A stretch of 64,000 nucleotides of DNA from an uncultured Oscillospiraceae bacterium. Its GTDB lineage: Bacteria > Bacillota > Clostridia > Oscillospirales > Oscillospiraceae. A model generated the notes under the pieces. It was not told the DNA's origin and made no database searches. It worked only from the letters and a program-made list of their open reading frames with translations. The DNA lies in NCBI GenBank assembly GCA_910584045.1, contig CAJTYO010000005.1, positions 28,683 through 92,682 of the forward strand. Reading direction: 5' to 3'. Numbering within the stretch: the stretch's first letter is position 1; each line of letters starts with the position of its first letter. Positions 51,500-60,468 of this stretch are shown piece after piece. A program made the translations under genes and the position numbers.

Positions 51500-53748
51500 T
51501 GTGGTTTGCCCTGCCCTTTGGGGCGGGATGTGCGCTGTGTCAGTATCTGCTGCCGGAGGGGCTCCGGTTCTGGACTGCGGCAGGGATGGCGCTCGTTGGC
51601 ATGACGGCGCTTTTGCTGCGGGGCGGCGGCAGACGAATCCGCGTTGCGGCCGCCGGGTGCGCGGCGGGGATCGTATGGTTTTCCGGCTACGCCGTACTGT
51701 ACCTGGCCCCAGCGGAGGCGCTGGCAGGAAGCGAGCATATCTTCGAGATGGAGCTGACCGCCTGCCCGGAAGAGACCGCCGGCGGCGCACGGTGCGCCGT
51801 GAGGATGGCCGGACTGCGGGGCGGAGCGATGTACTACGGCGAGGAGGAGCTGCTGGCACTGGAGCCGGGAAACCGTGTGGTCGCCCGGGTCACGAGCTAC
51901 AGTGCCGCCTCCCTCGCAGGGGAGGAAAGCAGCTATTACATCTCCAAGGGCATCTTCCTTCGCCTGTATGGCAAGGGGGAGATTCTTGCTGTCGGCGAGG
52001 GAAACGCTGGCAGCTTACGCTATCTGCCGGTGCGCTTGTCCCGTTGGATGCGGGAGAACGCAGATGAGCTTTTCAGCAAGGAGACCAGCGGACTGATTGC
52101 CGCTCTTCTTACTGGGGAGCGGGACGGCCTGAACCCCCAGGCATACACAGATCTGAGCGAGGCGGGGCTGATGCACATCACCGCCGTTTCGGGGCTGCAC
52201 TGCGGTTTCCTAATCGCGCTGCTGAGCGCGCTGGTTATGCATCGGCAGAGGCTGACAGCTCTTTTGGGATACCCGATTCTGTTGTTTTATATGGTGATGG
52301 TGGGGTGTACGCCGTCGGTGGTGCGCTCATGCGTGATGGTGGGCTTTGTGCTGTTGGCCCCGCTAGCGGGCCGGGAGGGGGACACGCCCACCTCTCTGTC
52401 GGCGGCGTTGCTGGTGATCCTGCTGAACAACCCCTTCGCCATCGCCTCGGTGAGCTTGCAGCTGTCCTTCGCGGCAGTGGCGGGACTGCTGCTGCCTGCG
52501 AGAGGAGTATACCGGGCCATGGAGCGCCTGCGTCCCGGGAAGCTTCCGGGAACTCTGGCCCAGCTTTGGCGGTTCCTTGCGGGGGTCACCGCCGCCAGCG
52601 TGGGGGTCATGATAACCACCGCGCCCCTCAGCGCGGCCTATTTCGGGACGCTGTCCCTAGTTTCGCCCCTGTCCAATCTGCTGGTGCTGTGGATGGCCCC
52701 TGCGCTGTTTGCCGGGGCGCTGGGGATCACTCTGCTGGGTGGCGCATTCCCCGCCCTGGCGGGCCTGGCAGCGATTCCGGAGCTGTTGGCCCGGTATCTT
52801 ATATGGGCGGCAGGGCTGACGGCGGACATCCCCGGACACAGCGTCTATTTCACCCGCCCGGCGGTGGCGGTATGGCTGGCGGGAACCTATGCGCTGCTGG
52901 GGCTGTGCCTGCTGCTGCGGGGACGGCAGTGGAAATGGGTCGCCGCGCTGGCTCTGTCGGCCGTCTGTCTGCTGTCGGTGAAGGCTGGACCCAGGGCGCA
53001 GGTCCGGGATGATCGGCTGACCCTGGCGGCAGTGGATGTGGGCCAAGGGGCCGCCGCCCTGTTTCGCTCCGGCGGACAGACCGCGCTGGTAGACTGCGGC
53101 AGTCTCAATAGCACCCGTATGGCGGGGCAGGCCGTGGCGGTGACAATGGACGCCTACGGTTGGGACAGGCTGGACTATGTAGCTCTGACCCACTACCACG
53201 AAGACCACGCCGGAGGCCTGCCTTGGCTTCTGGCCCGGGTGGAGGTGGGGGAACTGCTCCTGCCCCAGCTGGCGGACAGCGGCCAAGGGGCGCTCCAGCG
53301 GGAGGTTCTGGACTTGGCAGCGCAGTACGGTGTGGCCGTGCGGTACATAGAGGATAGGACGGAGACGGTCCTGGGGGACGCGGTTCTGACCCTGTATCCG
53401 CCGGCAGCGGAAGGGAGCGCCAACGAGGCGGGCCTGACCGTGCTGTGCTCTGCCGGAGACTTCGACGTACTCTCCACCGGCGATATGAACGCCGCCACTG
53501 AGAAAAAGCTGGTGGAGCGCTGGGCGCTGCCGGACGTGGAGATCCTGCTGGCCGGACACCACGGCAGCAAATACTCCACCTCCGATACTCTGCTGGCAGC
53601 GGTGACCCCGGAACTGGGGATCATCAGCGTGGGCCAGAACCACTTCGGTCACCCCACACAGGAAGCTATGGATCGCATGACAGCCGCCGGCATGGAGCTC
53701 CGCCGCACGGACCAAGAGGGAAATATCCTCATTCAGGTGGGGTATTGA
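51487..53748 (+). CDS. comEC: DNA internalization competence protein ComEC/Rec2
   Basis: The 753-residue protein has an N-terminal soluble OB-like region, the Competence membrane domain (about 200-480; VSGLHCGFLIALLSAL and TPSVVRSCVMVGFVL) and a C-terminal metallo-beta-lactamase domain (VDVGQGAAALFRSGG, LTHYHEDHAGG near 565, STGDMN, AGHHGSKYS). It forms the channel for single-stranded DNA and may degrade the other strand. Length is typical. The metal ligands H-x-H-x-D-H are read as HYHEDH, complete. The start lies inside the XRE gene. Confidence 0.94.
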   Translation: MRQLMWFALPFGAGCALCQYLLPEGLRFWTAAGMALVGMTALLLRGGGRRIRVAAAGCAAGIVWFSGYAVLYLAPAEALAGSEHIFEMELTACPEETAGGARCAVRMAGLRGGAMYYGEEELLALEPGNRVVARVTSYSAASLAGEESSYYISKGIFLRLYGKGEILAVGEGNAGSLRYLPVRLSRWMRENADELFSKETSGLIAALLTGERDGLNPQAYTDLSEAGLMHITAVSGLHCGFLIALLSALVMHRQRLTALLGYPILLFYMVMVGCTPSVVRSCVMVGFVLLAPLAGREGDTPTSLSAALLVILLNNPFAIASVSLQLSFAAVAGLLLPARGVYRAMERLRPGKLPGTLAQLWRFLAGVTAASVGVMITTAPLSAAYFGTLSLVSPLSNLLVLWMAPALFAGALGITLLGGAFPALAGLAAIPELLARYLIWAAGLTADIPGHSVYFTRPAVAVWLAGTYALLGLCLLLRGRQWKWVAALALSAVCLLSVKAGPRAQVRDDRLTLAAVDVGQGAAALFRSGGQTALVDCGSLNSTRMAGQAVAVTMDAYGWDRLDYVALTHYHEDHAGGLPWLLARVEVGELLLPQLADSGQGALQREVLDLAAQYGVAVRYIEDRTETVLGDAVLTLYPPAAEGSANEAGLTVLCSAGDFDVLSTGDMNAATEKKLVERWALPDVEILLAGHHGSKYSTSDTLLAAVTPELGIISVGQNHFGHPTQEAMDRMTAAGMELRRTDQEGNILIQVGY

Positions 53749-53762
53749 TTACGATCTAAAAA

Positions 53763-53798
53763 TCGGGCAGGACCGCTGTGAAAATCGGTCCTGCCCGA
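53763..53798. terminator. Bidirectional terminator between comEC and the ECF gene
   Basis: TCGGGCAGGACCG pairs with CGGTCCTGCCCGA over a ten-base loop, between two convergent stops; TTTTT occurs downstream at 53808-53812 and AAAAAT upstream. Confidence 0.78.
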
Positions 53799-53814
53799 AA
53801 ATATGCGTTTTTAA

Positions 53815-54402
53815 TCAGGCCAGCATCTTCTCCAGATGGGCGCTTCGCAGCGCCTTCATGAGCGCCACGCCAAGGACAGGAGCGAAAACCATGGCAATCA
53901 CACCATTGGTAATGGTAGCGGGCACCTTGGACACAACCAGTGTCCAACATTGGACCGGCTCGGTGAAATGTTGGAGGAACATTCCGTTAAAGAAGTAGTT
54001 TTTCACAAGGTACAGCGCCATGTAGGTGGCAGCCGCACAGGCCGTGGCAGCCAGCTGCGCGCCATACCTGTCCTTCGCGGATTTCAGCAAGCCGTACAGC
54101 ACCAGGCCGGCCACCAGGCCGTACATGCCCTTGGTGAACAGGGTGATGGGAGCCTCTATCGCGTAGGCGGGGTTGGTCAGGTCATAGAAGCAGCTCCCCA
54201 GCCCCGCCGCCAGGAACCCGTACCACGGTCCCAGCAGAATGCCGGACAGGGCGCAGAGAATATTGGCCAGAGTAAACGCCATCGTGCCCCCCAGCGGCAC
54301 CGGCACAGTGATGCGCAGATAGTTGCTTACAAAAACAATGGCAGTCATCACGGCAGCCGCCGCCAATTTCAGCAGCATCTGATGCGTCTTGTTCTGATTC
54401 AT
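53815..54402 (-). CDS. ECF transporter S component, possibly for vitamin B6
   Basis: The 195-residue membrane protein has six helices and S-component features (LRITVPVPLGGTMAFTLANI near 30-48, GPWYGFLAAGLGSCFYDL near 57-75). It binds a vitamin and docks on the shared ECF energising module. AAGGAGG precedes the ATG. Its divergent neighbour is a MocR-type regulator with a PLP domain; in Firmicutes S components paired with PdxR-like regulators are assigned to pyridoxine (PdxU types). The vitamin is therefore an inference from context. Confidence 0.8.
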   Translation of the reverse strand: MNQNKTHQMLLKLAAAAVMTAIVFVSNYLRITVPVPLGGTMAFTLANILCALSGILLGPWYGFLAAGLGSCFYDLTNPAYAIEAPITLFTKGMYGLVAGLVLYGLLKSAKDRYGAQLAATACAAATYMALYLVKNYFFNGMFLQHFTEPVQCWTLVVSKVPATITNGVIAMVFAPVLGVALMKALRSAHLEKMLA

Positions 54403-54438
54403 ATAAAATTCCTCCTTCTACCCCACTTGACGGGGTGT

Positions 54439-54454
54439 GGTATTACTGGTATTA
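54439..54454. promoter_or_regulatory. Direct repeat, possible MocR/PdxR operator
   Basis: GGTATTA at 54439-54445 and again at 54448-54454. On the minus strand the second copy overlaps TATAAT (54452-54457), the likely -10 of the ECF gene. MocR-type regulators typically bind direct repeats between divergent genes. Confidence 0.5.
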
Positions 54455-54522
54455 TACACCCGTCTGGCTCTATTAAAATACTCAGAATATATATTTTTTA
54501 TGGGTTCAGTTGGAGGGCGTCT

Positions 54523-55926
54523 ATGCTGGAATTAACGATTTGTCTGACCCCGGGAGCGGAGAAGCCCATGTATCAGCAGCTCTATGACAGCCTAACGGAA
54601 CAGATCCGAAACGGCACGTTGAAAAAGGGCGACAGGCTGCCGGGAAAGCGGAGTCTGGCGGAACAGCTGGCGGTGGCGGTAAATACGGTGGACGCCGCCT
54701 ATCAGATGCTGGCAGCGGAGGGGTATCTGGAGGCCAGGGCGAAGAGCGGCTTCTTCGTGCTGGAGTATCCCGGGGTGCTGGCGGTGGAGTCGGGGCGGGA
54801 GAGAGAAGAGGTCCATGAGGCGCCCTGTCCCGCTCCGCGGTTCGACCTGTCCACCGGGTCAGTGGATACGGCGCTGTTCCCTTTTCGCACCTGGGGCCGG
54901 ATTCAAAAGGAGCTGCTTTACAACGGCAGCGACCTGCTCTGTCACGGCCACCGGCAGGGGGACCGGGAGCTGCGGCGGGAGCTGGCGGCGTATCTGCGGG
55001 CCTATCGGGGCGTGGTGTGCGGACCGGAGCAGATCGTGGTGGGGGCCGGGGTGGAGTATCTGCTGGGACTGCTGGCCCGGCTGCTGCGGGGACGCACGGC
55101 GGCGGTGGAGAACCCGGGCTATGACCGGCCTCGGACCATCCTGGAGAATAACGGCGTACCATGCCGGTGCGTGGGGATCGACGGGGGCGGCTTAGACCCG
55201 GGAGAGCTGGAGGAGAGCGGGGCGGACCTGTGCTATGTGACGCCCAGCCACCACTTTCCTACGGGCGTGACCATGCCGGCGGGCCGGCGGGCCCAACTGC
55301 TGCGGTGGGCCGCCGCGAAGGAGGGACGGTATATTCTGGAGGACGACTACGACGCGGAATTCCGCTTCGATATGCGCCCCTTGCCCAGCCTCCAGGGGAT
55401 GGGGGGCGAGGACGGGCGGGTGGTATATCTATGCACCTTCTCCAAGAGTCTGGCCCCCAGCATCCGAATCGCGTGCATGGTGCTGCCATGGGAACTGCTC
55501 TCGGAGTACCGGCAGGCCTTCGGGAGCTACTCCAACACGGTCAGCCGCTTCGAGCAGCAGACGCTGCGGCTGTTTCTGGAAGGGGGATACTTCACCCGGC
55601 ATCTGGCCCGGATGCGGAGCGCTTACAAAAACCGGATGGAGCGGCTGGCGGCAGCGCTGGAGGCGGCCTTCGGCCGGGGCAGCATCCAGCTGAGCGGGCG
55701 GCACACGGGGCTGCACCTGCTGCTGACCCTGCCCAACGGGCCGGGAGAGGAGGAGATGATCCGCTCTGCCGAACAGGAGGGCGTCCGGATCAAGGGGCTC
55801 AGCGCCTATTATATGGAGCGGAAGGAGCTGTGCCAAAAAAACAGTGTAATCTTAGGCTACGCCTCTTTGGAGGACGGCGAAATTGAGGCGCTGGCCGGCG
55901 CACTGCGGCGGGCTTGGACAGTCTAG
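54523..55926 (+). CDS. MocR/PdxR-family regulator (GntR DNA-binding plus aminotransferase-like domain)
   Basis: The 467-residue protein joins a GntR winged helix (MYQQLYDSLTEQIRNGTLKK, residues about 15-85) to a fold-type I aminotransferase-like domain with the PLP-lysine region CTFSKSLAPSIRIACMVLP near 305 and YVTPSHHFPTG. PdxR-like members sense pyridoxal phosphate and control B6 synthesis or uptake. TGGAGGG precedes the ATG. It is divergent from the ECF S component, its likely target. Its last four bases overlap the convergent kinase gene. Confidence 0.88.
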   Translation: MLELTICLTPGAEKPMYQQLYDSLTEQIRNGTLKKGDRLPGKRSLAEQLAVAVNTVDAAYQMLAAEGYLEARAKSGFFVLEYPGVLAVESGREREEVHEAPCPAPRFDLSTGSVDTALFPFRTWGRIQKELLYNGSDLLCHGHRQGDRELRRELAAYLRAYRGVVCGPEQIVVGAGVEYLLGLLARLLRGRTAAVENPGYDRPRTILENNGVPCRCVGIDGGGLDPGELEESGADLCYVTPSHHFPTGVTMPAGRRAQLLRWAAAKEGRYILEDDYDAEFRFDMRPLPSLQGMGGEDGRVVYLCTFSKSLAPSIRIACMVLPWELLSEYRQAFGSYSNTVSRFEQQTLRLFLEGGYFTRHLARMRSAYKNRMERLAAALEAAFGRGSIQLSGRHTGLHLLLTLPNGPGEEEMIRSAEQEGVRIKGLSAYYMERKELCQKNSVILGYASLEDGEIEALAGALRRAWTV

Positions 55927-57350
55927 CCGGAGGAGTCGCTCCCCGGCGCACCCCCGGGCATTGGGAGGCGCACCGTCACCGTAGCGCCGCTTCCCTGCCG
56001 ACTGGATAGAGTTAGCCCATAGCCCGGTCCGAACAACAGCCGCAGCCGTTCGTTCACCGTAGCCAGTCCGAAGCCCACCCTCTCCCCGCTCTCCATTGCC
56101 TCCCGCAGCTGGCTGAGCCGCTGGGAGGACATCCCCACGCCGTCGTCGGACACCGACAAAACCGCGTCCCGGCCCTCCGCCCGCCCGGTGACGGAGATAC
56201 AGCCCAGGGCTCGCTTGAGCTTGATACCGTGGTACAGCGCGTTCTCCACCAGGGGCTGGAGGGTCAGCTTGGGCAGCATCACATGCCGCAGGGCCGGGTC
56301 GATGTCAATGGTATAGCGCATTACATCCTGATACCGGGCCTGCTGAATCTGGAGGTAGCTGCGCACGTGGCCCTCCTCCGCCTCAAGGGTGATCACGTCC
56401 TCCCCCTTGCTCAGGGTGTGGCGGAAGAAGGCGGAGAGGTTGGCGACCATATCCTCCGCCTCCTGGGGCTTTCCAGCCTCGATGAGCCAGATGATGGTAT
56501 CCATGGTGTTGTATAGAAAATGGGGGTTGATCTGGGCCTGGAGGAGGGCCAGCTCCGCCCGGCGCAGGCTCTCCTGCTTCCGGGTGGTCTCCTCGATCTG
56601 GGCGTTGAGCCGGGCGATCATCTCCTCCATACCCTCGCTAAGGGTGCGTACCTCGTAAGTATCGGAGGCGATGGGCTCCCGGATGGTCAGGTCGCCTCCC
56701 GCAACCTCCTCCGCCCGGCGGCTCAAGGCCACGACAGGATCGGTGACCGAGCGGCTCAGGCGCACGCTGTACCGGGTCAGCACAAAGATCAGCGCCGCCA
56801 TCAGCACGGCGATGAGGACGATCTCCCCGGCGATCTGCCGGTCGATTCGCTCCTGGAGGACCTTGACCTGGACGGATTCGCAGTATAAGTAGGCGTACAT
56901 ATACTCCTGAATCAGGGCGGTAAGGACGTAGACATTATTTTCCAGCTGGCCCTGCCGTTCGTCGTAGTCCCGGGTCTGCTCGATCTGATAGATTTTCTCC
57001 TCCAGGTTCTCGCACAGATTCAGCACGCTGGTGATGGCCCGGAGGCTGTCCTTTTGGCTGGTGGTTCCCAGCAGCTCCCCGGCCAGGGATTGGGCGGCCT
57101 CCACCTCGTCCACCGGCAGGCCCTCGGAATACTGGCTCTCAATGACGTAGTAGTACATTTTCAGATCGATGCTCGTCTTAAAATCCTGATTGAACTCCGA
57201 GGCGGTAGTAATGTTGTAAAGCAGCCGGGCGTACTGGCCGTTGTGGAAAATCAGCAGGCACAGCATCGCCGCCAAAACCCCCGCCGTCAAGGCGCAGAAA
57301 ACCAGAACCAGACGCCGCATCCGCCTCTGAATGGAGCAGGGGCGGCTCAT
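55923..57350 (-). CDS. Sensor histidine kinase, YesM/LytS type
   Basis: The 475-residue protein has two membrane helices (about 12-34 and 173-192) around an extracellular sensor, a HAMP linker, then the His_kinase domain with QAQINPHFLYNTMDTI (phospho-His near 286) and HATPase with VENALYHGIK, SVSDDGVGM and GFGLATVNERL. It phosphorylates the response regulator whose stop overlaps its ATG by four bases. YesMN systems often control carbohydrate transport genes, but none are adjacent here. Confidence 0.92.
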   Translation of the reverse strand: MSRPCSIQRRMRRLVLVFCALTAGVLAAMLCLLIFHNGQYARLLYNITTASEFNQDFKTSIDLKMYYYVIESQYSEGLPVDEVEAAQSLAGELLGTTSQKDSLRAITSVLNLCENLEEKIYQIEQTRDYDERQGQLENNVYVLTALIQEYMYAYLYCESVQVKVLQERIDRQIAGEIVLIAVLMAALIFVLTRYSVRLSRSVTDPVVALSRRAEEVAGGDLTIREPIASDTYEVRTLSEGMEEMIARLNAQIEETTRKQESLRRAELALLQAQINPHFLYNTMDTIIWLIEAGKPQEAEDMVANLSAFFRHTLSKGEDVITLEAEEGHVRSYLQIQQARYQDVMRYTIDIDPALRHVMLPKLTLQPLVENALYHGIKLKRALGCISVTGRAEGRDAVLSVSDDGVGMSSQRLSQLREAMESGERVGFGLATVNERLRLLFGPGYGLTLSSRQGSGATVTVRLPMPGGAPGSDSSG

Positions 57351-58960
57351 GGTCGCTTCCCTCCCCCGCGGTAGTCCCGGGGCGTACAGCCCTGGGTCTT
57401 TTTGAACAGAAAGCTGAAATAGTGGGGGTCCCGGTAGCCCACCGCCGCGGCCACCTCTCCGGAGCGCTTGTTGGTGGTGCGCAGCAGCTCCTTGGCCCGG
57501 TCCATTCTTCGACCGGTGACATATTCGATGAAGGTGGCGCCCATCTCCTGGCTGAAGACGGCGGAGAGGTAGTTGGCGGAGATGTTCACCTCCCGGGCCA
57601 CCCGGTTGAGGGAGAGGTCCTCGTCGGTGAAATGGAGGTCAATATAGGCCACAGCCTGCCTGAGCAGGGTGCGCAGCTGGCCGCTGGAGGTCTGCTCCCG
57701 CAGCTCCACCGCCCGCAGCAGTATCTCCGTGAGGTAGATTATGAGATCAGCGGCGGTGACATTGCGCCCCACCATGTCCAGACAGCGCAGAGAGCTTAGG
57801 AACTCCTCCTGGGGGATCTCCAGCGTCCCTGTGTAGGCGGTGGCTGCGAAGCGGGCGTTCAGCATCAAAAACTGGCAGAAGGGCTTGGAGGCCAGGGCTT
57901 CCTCCACACCGTGGACGTACTCGTCCACGAAGCTGGGTATCTCCCCGGCGCTGGCGCTCTGCATGACGCTGACGAGAATGGCGGCGTCCAGTTTCCGTGC
58001 ATCCAGCCGGTCCAAACTGGTGTCCGCGTCGGTCCCGGCGGCTACGTCCACAGTATCCGCCGTCAGAATGTGCTGCCGGGGCTGGATATACCGGTAGGCC
58101 CACAGCCGGGATGCCTCGTCGTAGCAGGCCGGCAGGGCGCTCAGCCGCTGGGTGGGTCGGCCGATGGCCACGTACCAGCTCTGCTCTGGAGCATAGGCCT
58201 CATAAGCCTCTTGCACAGCGCCGGCGCAGCGCCGGATCAGCCCGGCCATCTTGTCCGCGCCGCCCTTGATGAGCACCAGGTAGGTAGTCAGGCTCCAGCG
58301 CAGCAGGATGTATTCCGGGTACTTCATGAAGTGGGACAGCAGGGCGTCCCGGAGGTTGGTGCCTGGCTCGGACCAGGTCTCCGGAACGCCGGACAGGATG
58401 GAGAAGAGCGCCAGCGTGTAGCTGTGAGCCCGCAGATCCATGTCCAGCTTGTCCGCCGTCTCATAGATCTGCTGGACAGACAGCTGTCCGGATACGATGC
58501 GTTCGAAGAACACCCGGCGGGCGTACTGCTCGTACTCCTGGGCCTCCTGGTGGAACTGAGCCAGGTAACTGTGTCCGGCCCGGTCCCCTTCAATCTTTTC
58601 CCGCACCTCCTCCAGAACATCCAGCAGGGCGTTTTTGGTGATAGGCTTGAGGAGGTAGCGCTCGACACCGATGTTGATGGCCTTGCGGGCATACTCGAAA
58701 TCGTCGTGGCCGGAGATGATGATGATTTTTATCTCTGGGAACTCCCGACTGATCAGCTCGCTGAGGGCCAATCCGTCCATAAAGGGCATGCGGATGTCGG
58801 TGATGAGCACGTCCGGCCGGGTCTGCCGGATCAGGGGCAGGGCCATCTCACCGTCTCCGGCCTCCCCCACAAAGGTATAGCCATACTGCGTCCAGGGTAC
58901 CGTGTCCCGCAGGGTCTCCCGGATGATGCTCTCGTCCTCCGCCAGAAATATGCGAAGCAT
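57347..58960 (-). CDS. Response regulator with AraC-type output, YesN type
   Basis: The 537-residue protein has a receiver domain (MLRIFLAEDESIIRETLRDT; phospho-Asp in DVLITDIRMPFMDG near 55; Lys in LLKPITKNA), a long central region (about 130-430) and two AraC helix-turn-helix motifs (LSLNRVAREVNISANYLSAV and KRSGEVAAAVGYRDPHYFSF). It partners the YesM-type kinase. I chose the ATG after GGGGGATTTT; a longer frame upstream lacks a site. First gene of the two-gene operon. Confidence 0.92.
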   Translation of the reverse strand: MLRIFLAEDESIIRETLRDTVPWTQYGYTFVGEAGDGEMALPLIRQTRPDVLITDIRMPFMDGLALSELISREFPEIKIIIISGHDDFEYARKAINIGVERYLLKPITKNALLDVLEEVREKIEGDRAGHSYLAQFHQEAQEYEQYARRVFFERIVSGQLSVQQIYETADKLDMDLRAHSYTLALFSILSGVPETWSEPGTNLRDALLSHFMKYPEYILLRWSLTTYLVLIKGGADKMAGLIRRCAGAVQEAYEAYAPEQSWYVAIGRPTQRLSALPACYDEASRLWAYRYIQPRQHILTADTVDVAAGTDADTSLDRLDARKLDAAILVSVMQSASAGEIPSFVDEYVHGVEEALASKPFCQFLMLNARFAATAYTGTLEIPQEEFLSSLRCLDMVGRNVTAADLIIYLTEILLRAVELREQTSSGQLRTLLRQAVAYIDLHFTDEDLSLNRVAREVNISANYLSAVFSQEMGATFIEYVTGRRMDRAKELLRTTNKRSGEVAAAVGYRDPHYFSFLFKKTQGCTPRDYRGGGKRP

Positions 58961-59159
58961 AAAATCCCCCCATTTCACCCGTTTTCCGCCGCTATCCGTC
59001 CCGGCAGCTTTGTCACCTGGCTGTAAAATACGGCCCAATCGAAGTTGGTATAAGTTTTGTAAGAGTATTGTATCACAGGAAATCCGGCATAACAAGTGCG
59101 CTTTCATACCGGCGGCTTACGGGGCGGCGTAAAGGGGCTCTTTTGCCATGCACGAGGGC

Positions 59160-59188
59160 TTTACATGGGGAATGATTGCCGCTATAAT
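59160..59188 (+). promoter_or_regulatory. Sigma-A promoter of the lipase-like gene
   Basis: -35 TTTACA (59160-59165), 17-bp spacer, consensus -10 TATAAT (59183-59188). Confidence 0.8.
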
Positions 59189-59226
59189 GGTAATACTCTC
59201 ATTAATACCAAGGAGGAGAGACGCTT

Positions 59227-60450
59227 ATGAATATACAAACGAAATACCGGCGGCTTCTGGCAGTGCTGGCGGCGTGGGCGCTTCTGGCGGTGTTGGCAGT
59301 TCCGGCACGGGCAGAGGACGCGGAGATACAGGCGACCGTCACCATCTCCACCGGCGTACAGGGCGGACAGGCGGAAGTGGCTGCGCCGTGGGACGACGGG
59401 TGGTTCACGGAGGAGGCCGGGACGTACCGGCATGAGCTGGCGCTAGTCTCCATGGCCCTGAGCGGCGCGGCCTATCTTGGCGGAAAAGACACCGGCATAC
59501 AGGCCGCCCTCCGGCAGCTGGGATTCGGGAACATCACAGCCTACCACTACCAGCGGCCGGCGGAGAGCGCCGACGCCACCGCCTATACCTTCGCCGTCAA
59601 AAAGCTGCCGGGGGGCGGACGGCTGGCAGCCATCGTAGTCCGGGGCACCGGACAGGCGACGGAGTGGACCAGCAATCTGAACATGGGCCCCGGCGGCGAA
59701 CACACGGGCTTCGCCGGAGCGCGGGACGAGCTGCTGGGCAATCTGCGGAGCTATCTGGCTGGGCTGGGGCTGGACGGCGAGGCGGGGAGGGATTTGAAAT
59801 TCCTGATCACCGGACACAGCCGGGGCGGCGCGGTGGCCAATCTGACGGCGGCGCGGCTGTCGGACGAGGGGGAGGTATACGCCTACACCTTTGCCTCACC
59901 CACCGTAGCCTCCGGCGGGGAGGGGAAGATATATCCCCATATTTTCAACATTGTCAATGAGGAGGACCTGGTCACCCAGGTGCCCTTGGCCGGGTGGGGC
60001 TGGTATCGCTACGGAGTGGATCTGCTCCTGCCAGCGGAGGAACGGCTGGGTGAGGAGGACTATGCCGCTCTCTTTGACAAAATGGACCGGCGGTACACCG
60101 GGATGACCGGCCAGCCCTACGCCCGCTATCAGAATACGAAGGCGGTGGAAGAGATGACCTGCGCGATCCAGGGGATGCTCCCCAGCGTATCCGCCGGGGG
60201 GACAGCTATGCTCTCCGCCCTGCTGCGGGGAGATTTGGACGGCCTGGCCGGACTGGTGGAGGAGAACAGCCTGCTGGCCCTGGCCCTGGGGCGGCGGATG
60301 CTGGCTCTGTCCTCTGATCTGACGCCTCTGATGCAGCAGGAGGCCCGGGGCATGGTCTCCGCCCACTGCATGGCCGGGTACTACAGCTGGCTGTCCGTGT
60401 GCGGAGAGGAAGCGGAGGCGCTTTTCCAAGCAGCCTCCGCTTCAACCTGA
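59227..60450 (+). CDS. Secreted lipase-like (class 3) alpha/beta hydrolase
   Basis: The 407-residue protein has a signal peptide (MNIQTKYRRLLAVLAAWALL...VPARA, cleavage near 29) and a class 3 lipase domain: VVRGTGQATEWTSNLN for the oxyanion part and the nucleophile elbow ITGHSRGGAVANL near 200. The Asp in NIVNEEDLVTQVP fits the triad. Extracellular or surface ester hydrolase; the substrate could be lipid or another ester. AGGAGAG precedes the ATG. Its stop is 18 bp from the stop of the next, converging gene. Confidence 0.82.
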   Translation: MNIQTKYRRLLAVLAAWALLAVLAVPARAEDAEIQATVTISTGVQGGQAEVAAPWDDGWFTEEAGTYRHELALVSMALSGAAYLGGKDTGIQAALRQLGFGNITAYHYQRPAESADATAYTFAVKKLPGGGRLAAIVVRGTGQATEWTSNLNMGPGGEHTGFAGARDELLGNLRSYLAGLGLDGEAGRDLKFLITGHSRGGAVANLTAARLSDEGEVYAYTFASPTVASGGEGKIYPHIFNIVNEEDLVTQVPLAGWGWYRYGVDLLLPAEERLGEEDYAALFDKMDRRYTGMTGQPYARYQNTKAVEEMTCAIQGMLPSVSAGGTAMLSALLRGDLDGLAGLVEENSLLALALGRRMLALSSDLTPLMQQEARGMVSAHCMAGYYSWLSVCGEEAEALFQAASAST

Positions 60451-60468
60451 TCCTGTTCAATTGTACGA

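Noticed and set aside
53836..54522. Extension of the MocR reading frame upstream to 53836
   Set aside because: It runs antisense through the ECF gene; the ATG at 54523 has a good ribosome site and gives the family's normal length.
54523..58960. Functional link of the YesMN system to the sugar permeases at the window start
   Set aside because: They are more than 55 kb apart, and no carbohydrate gene lies next to the two-component genes.
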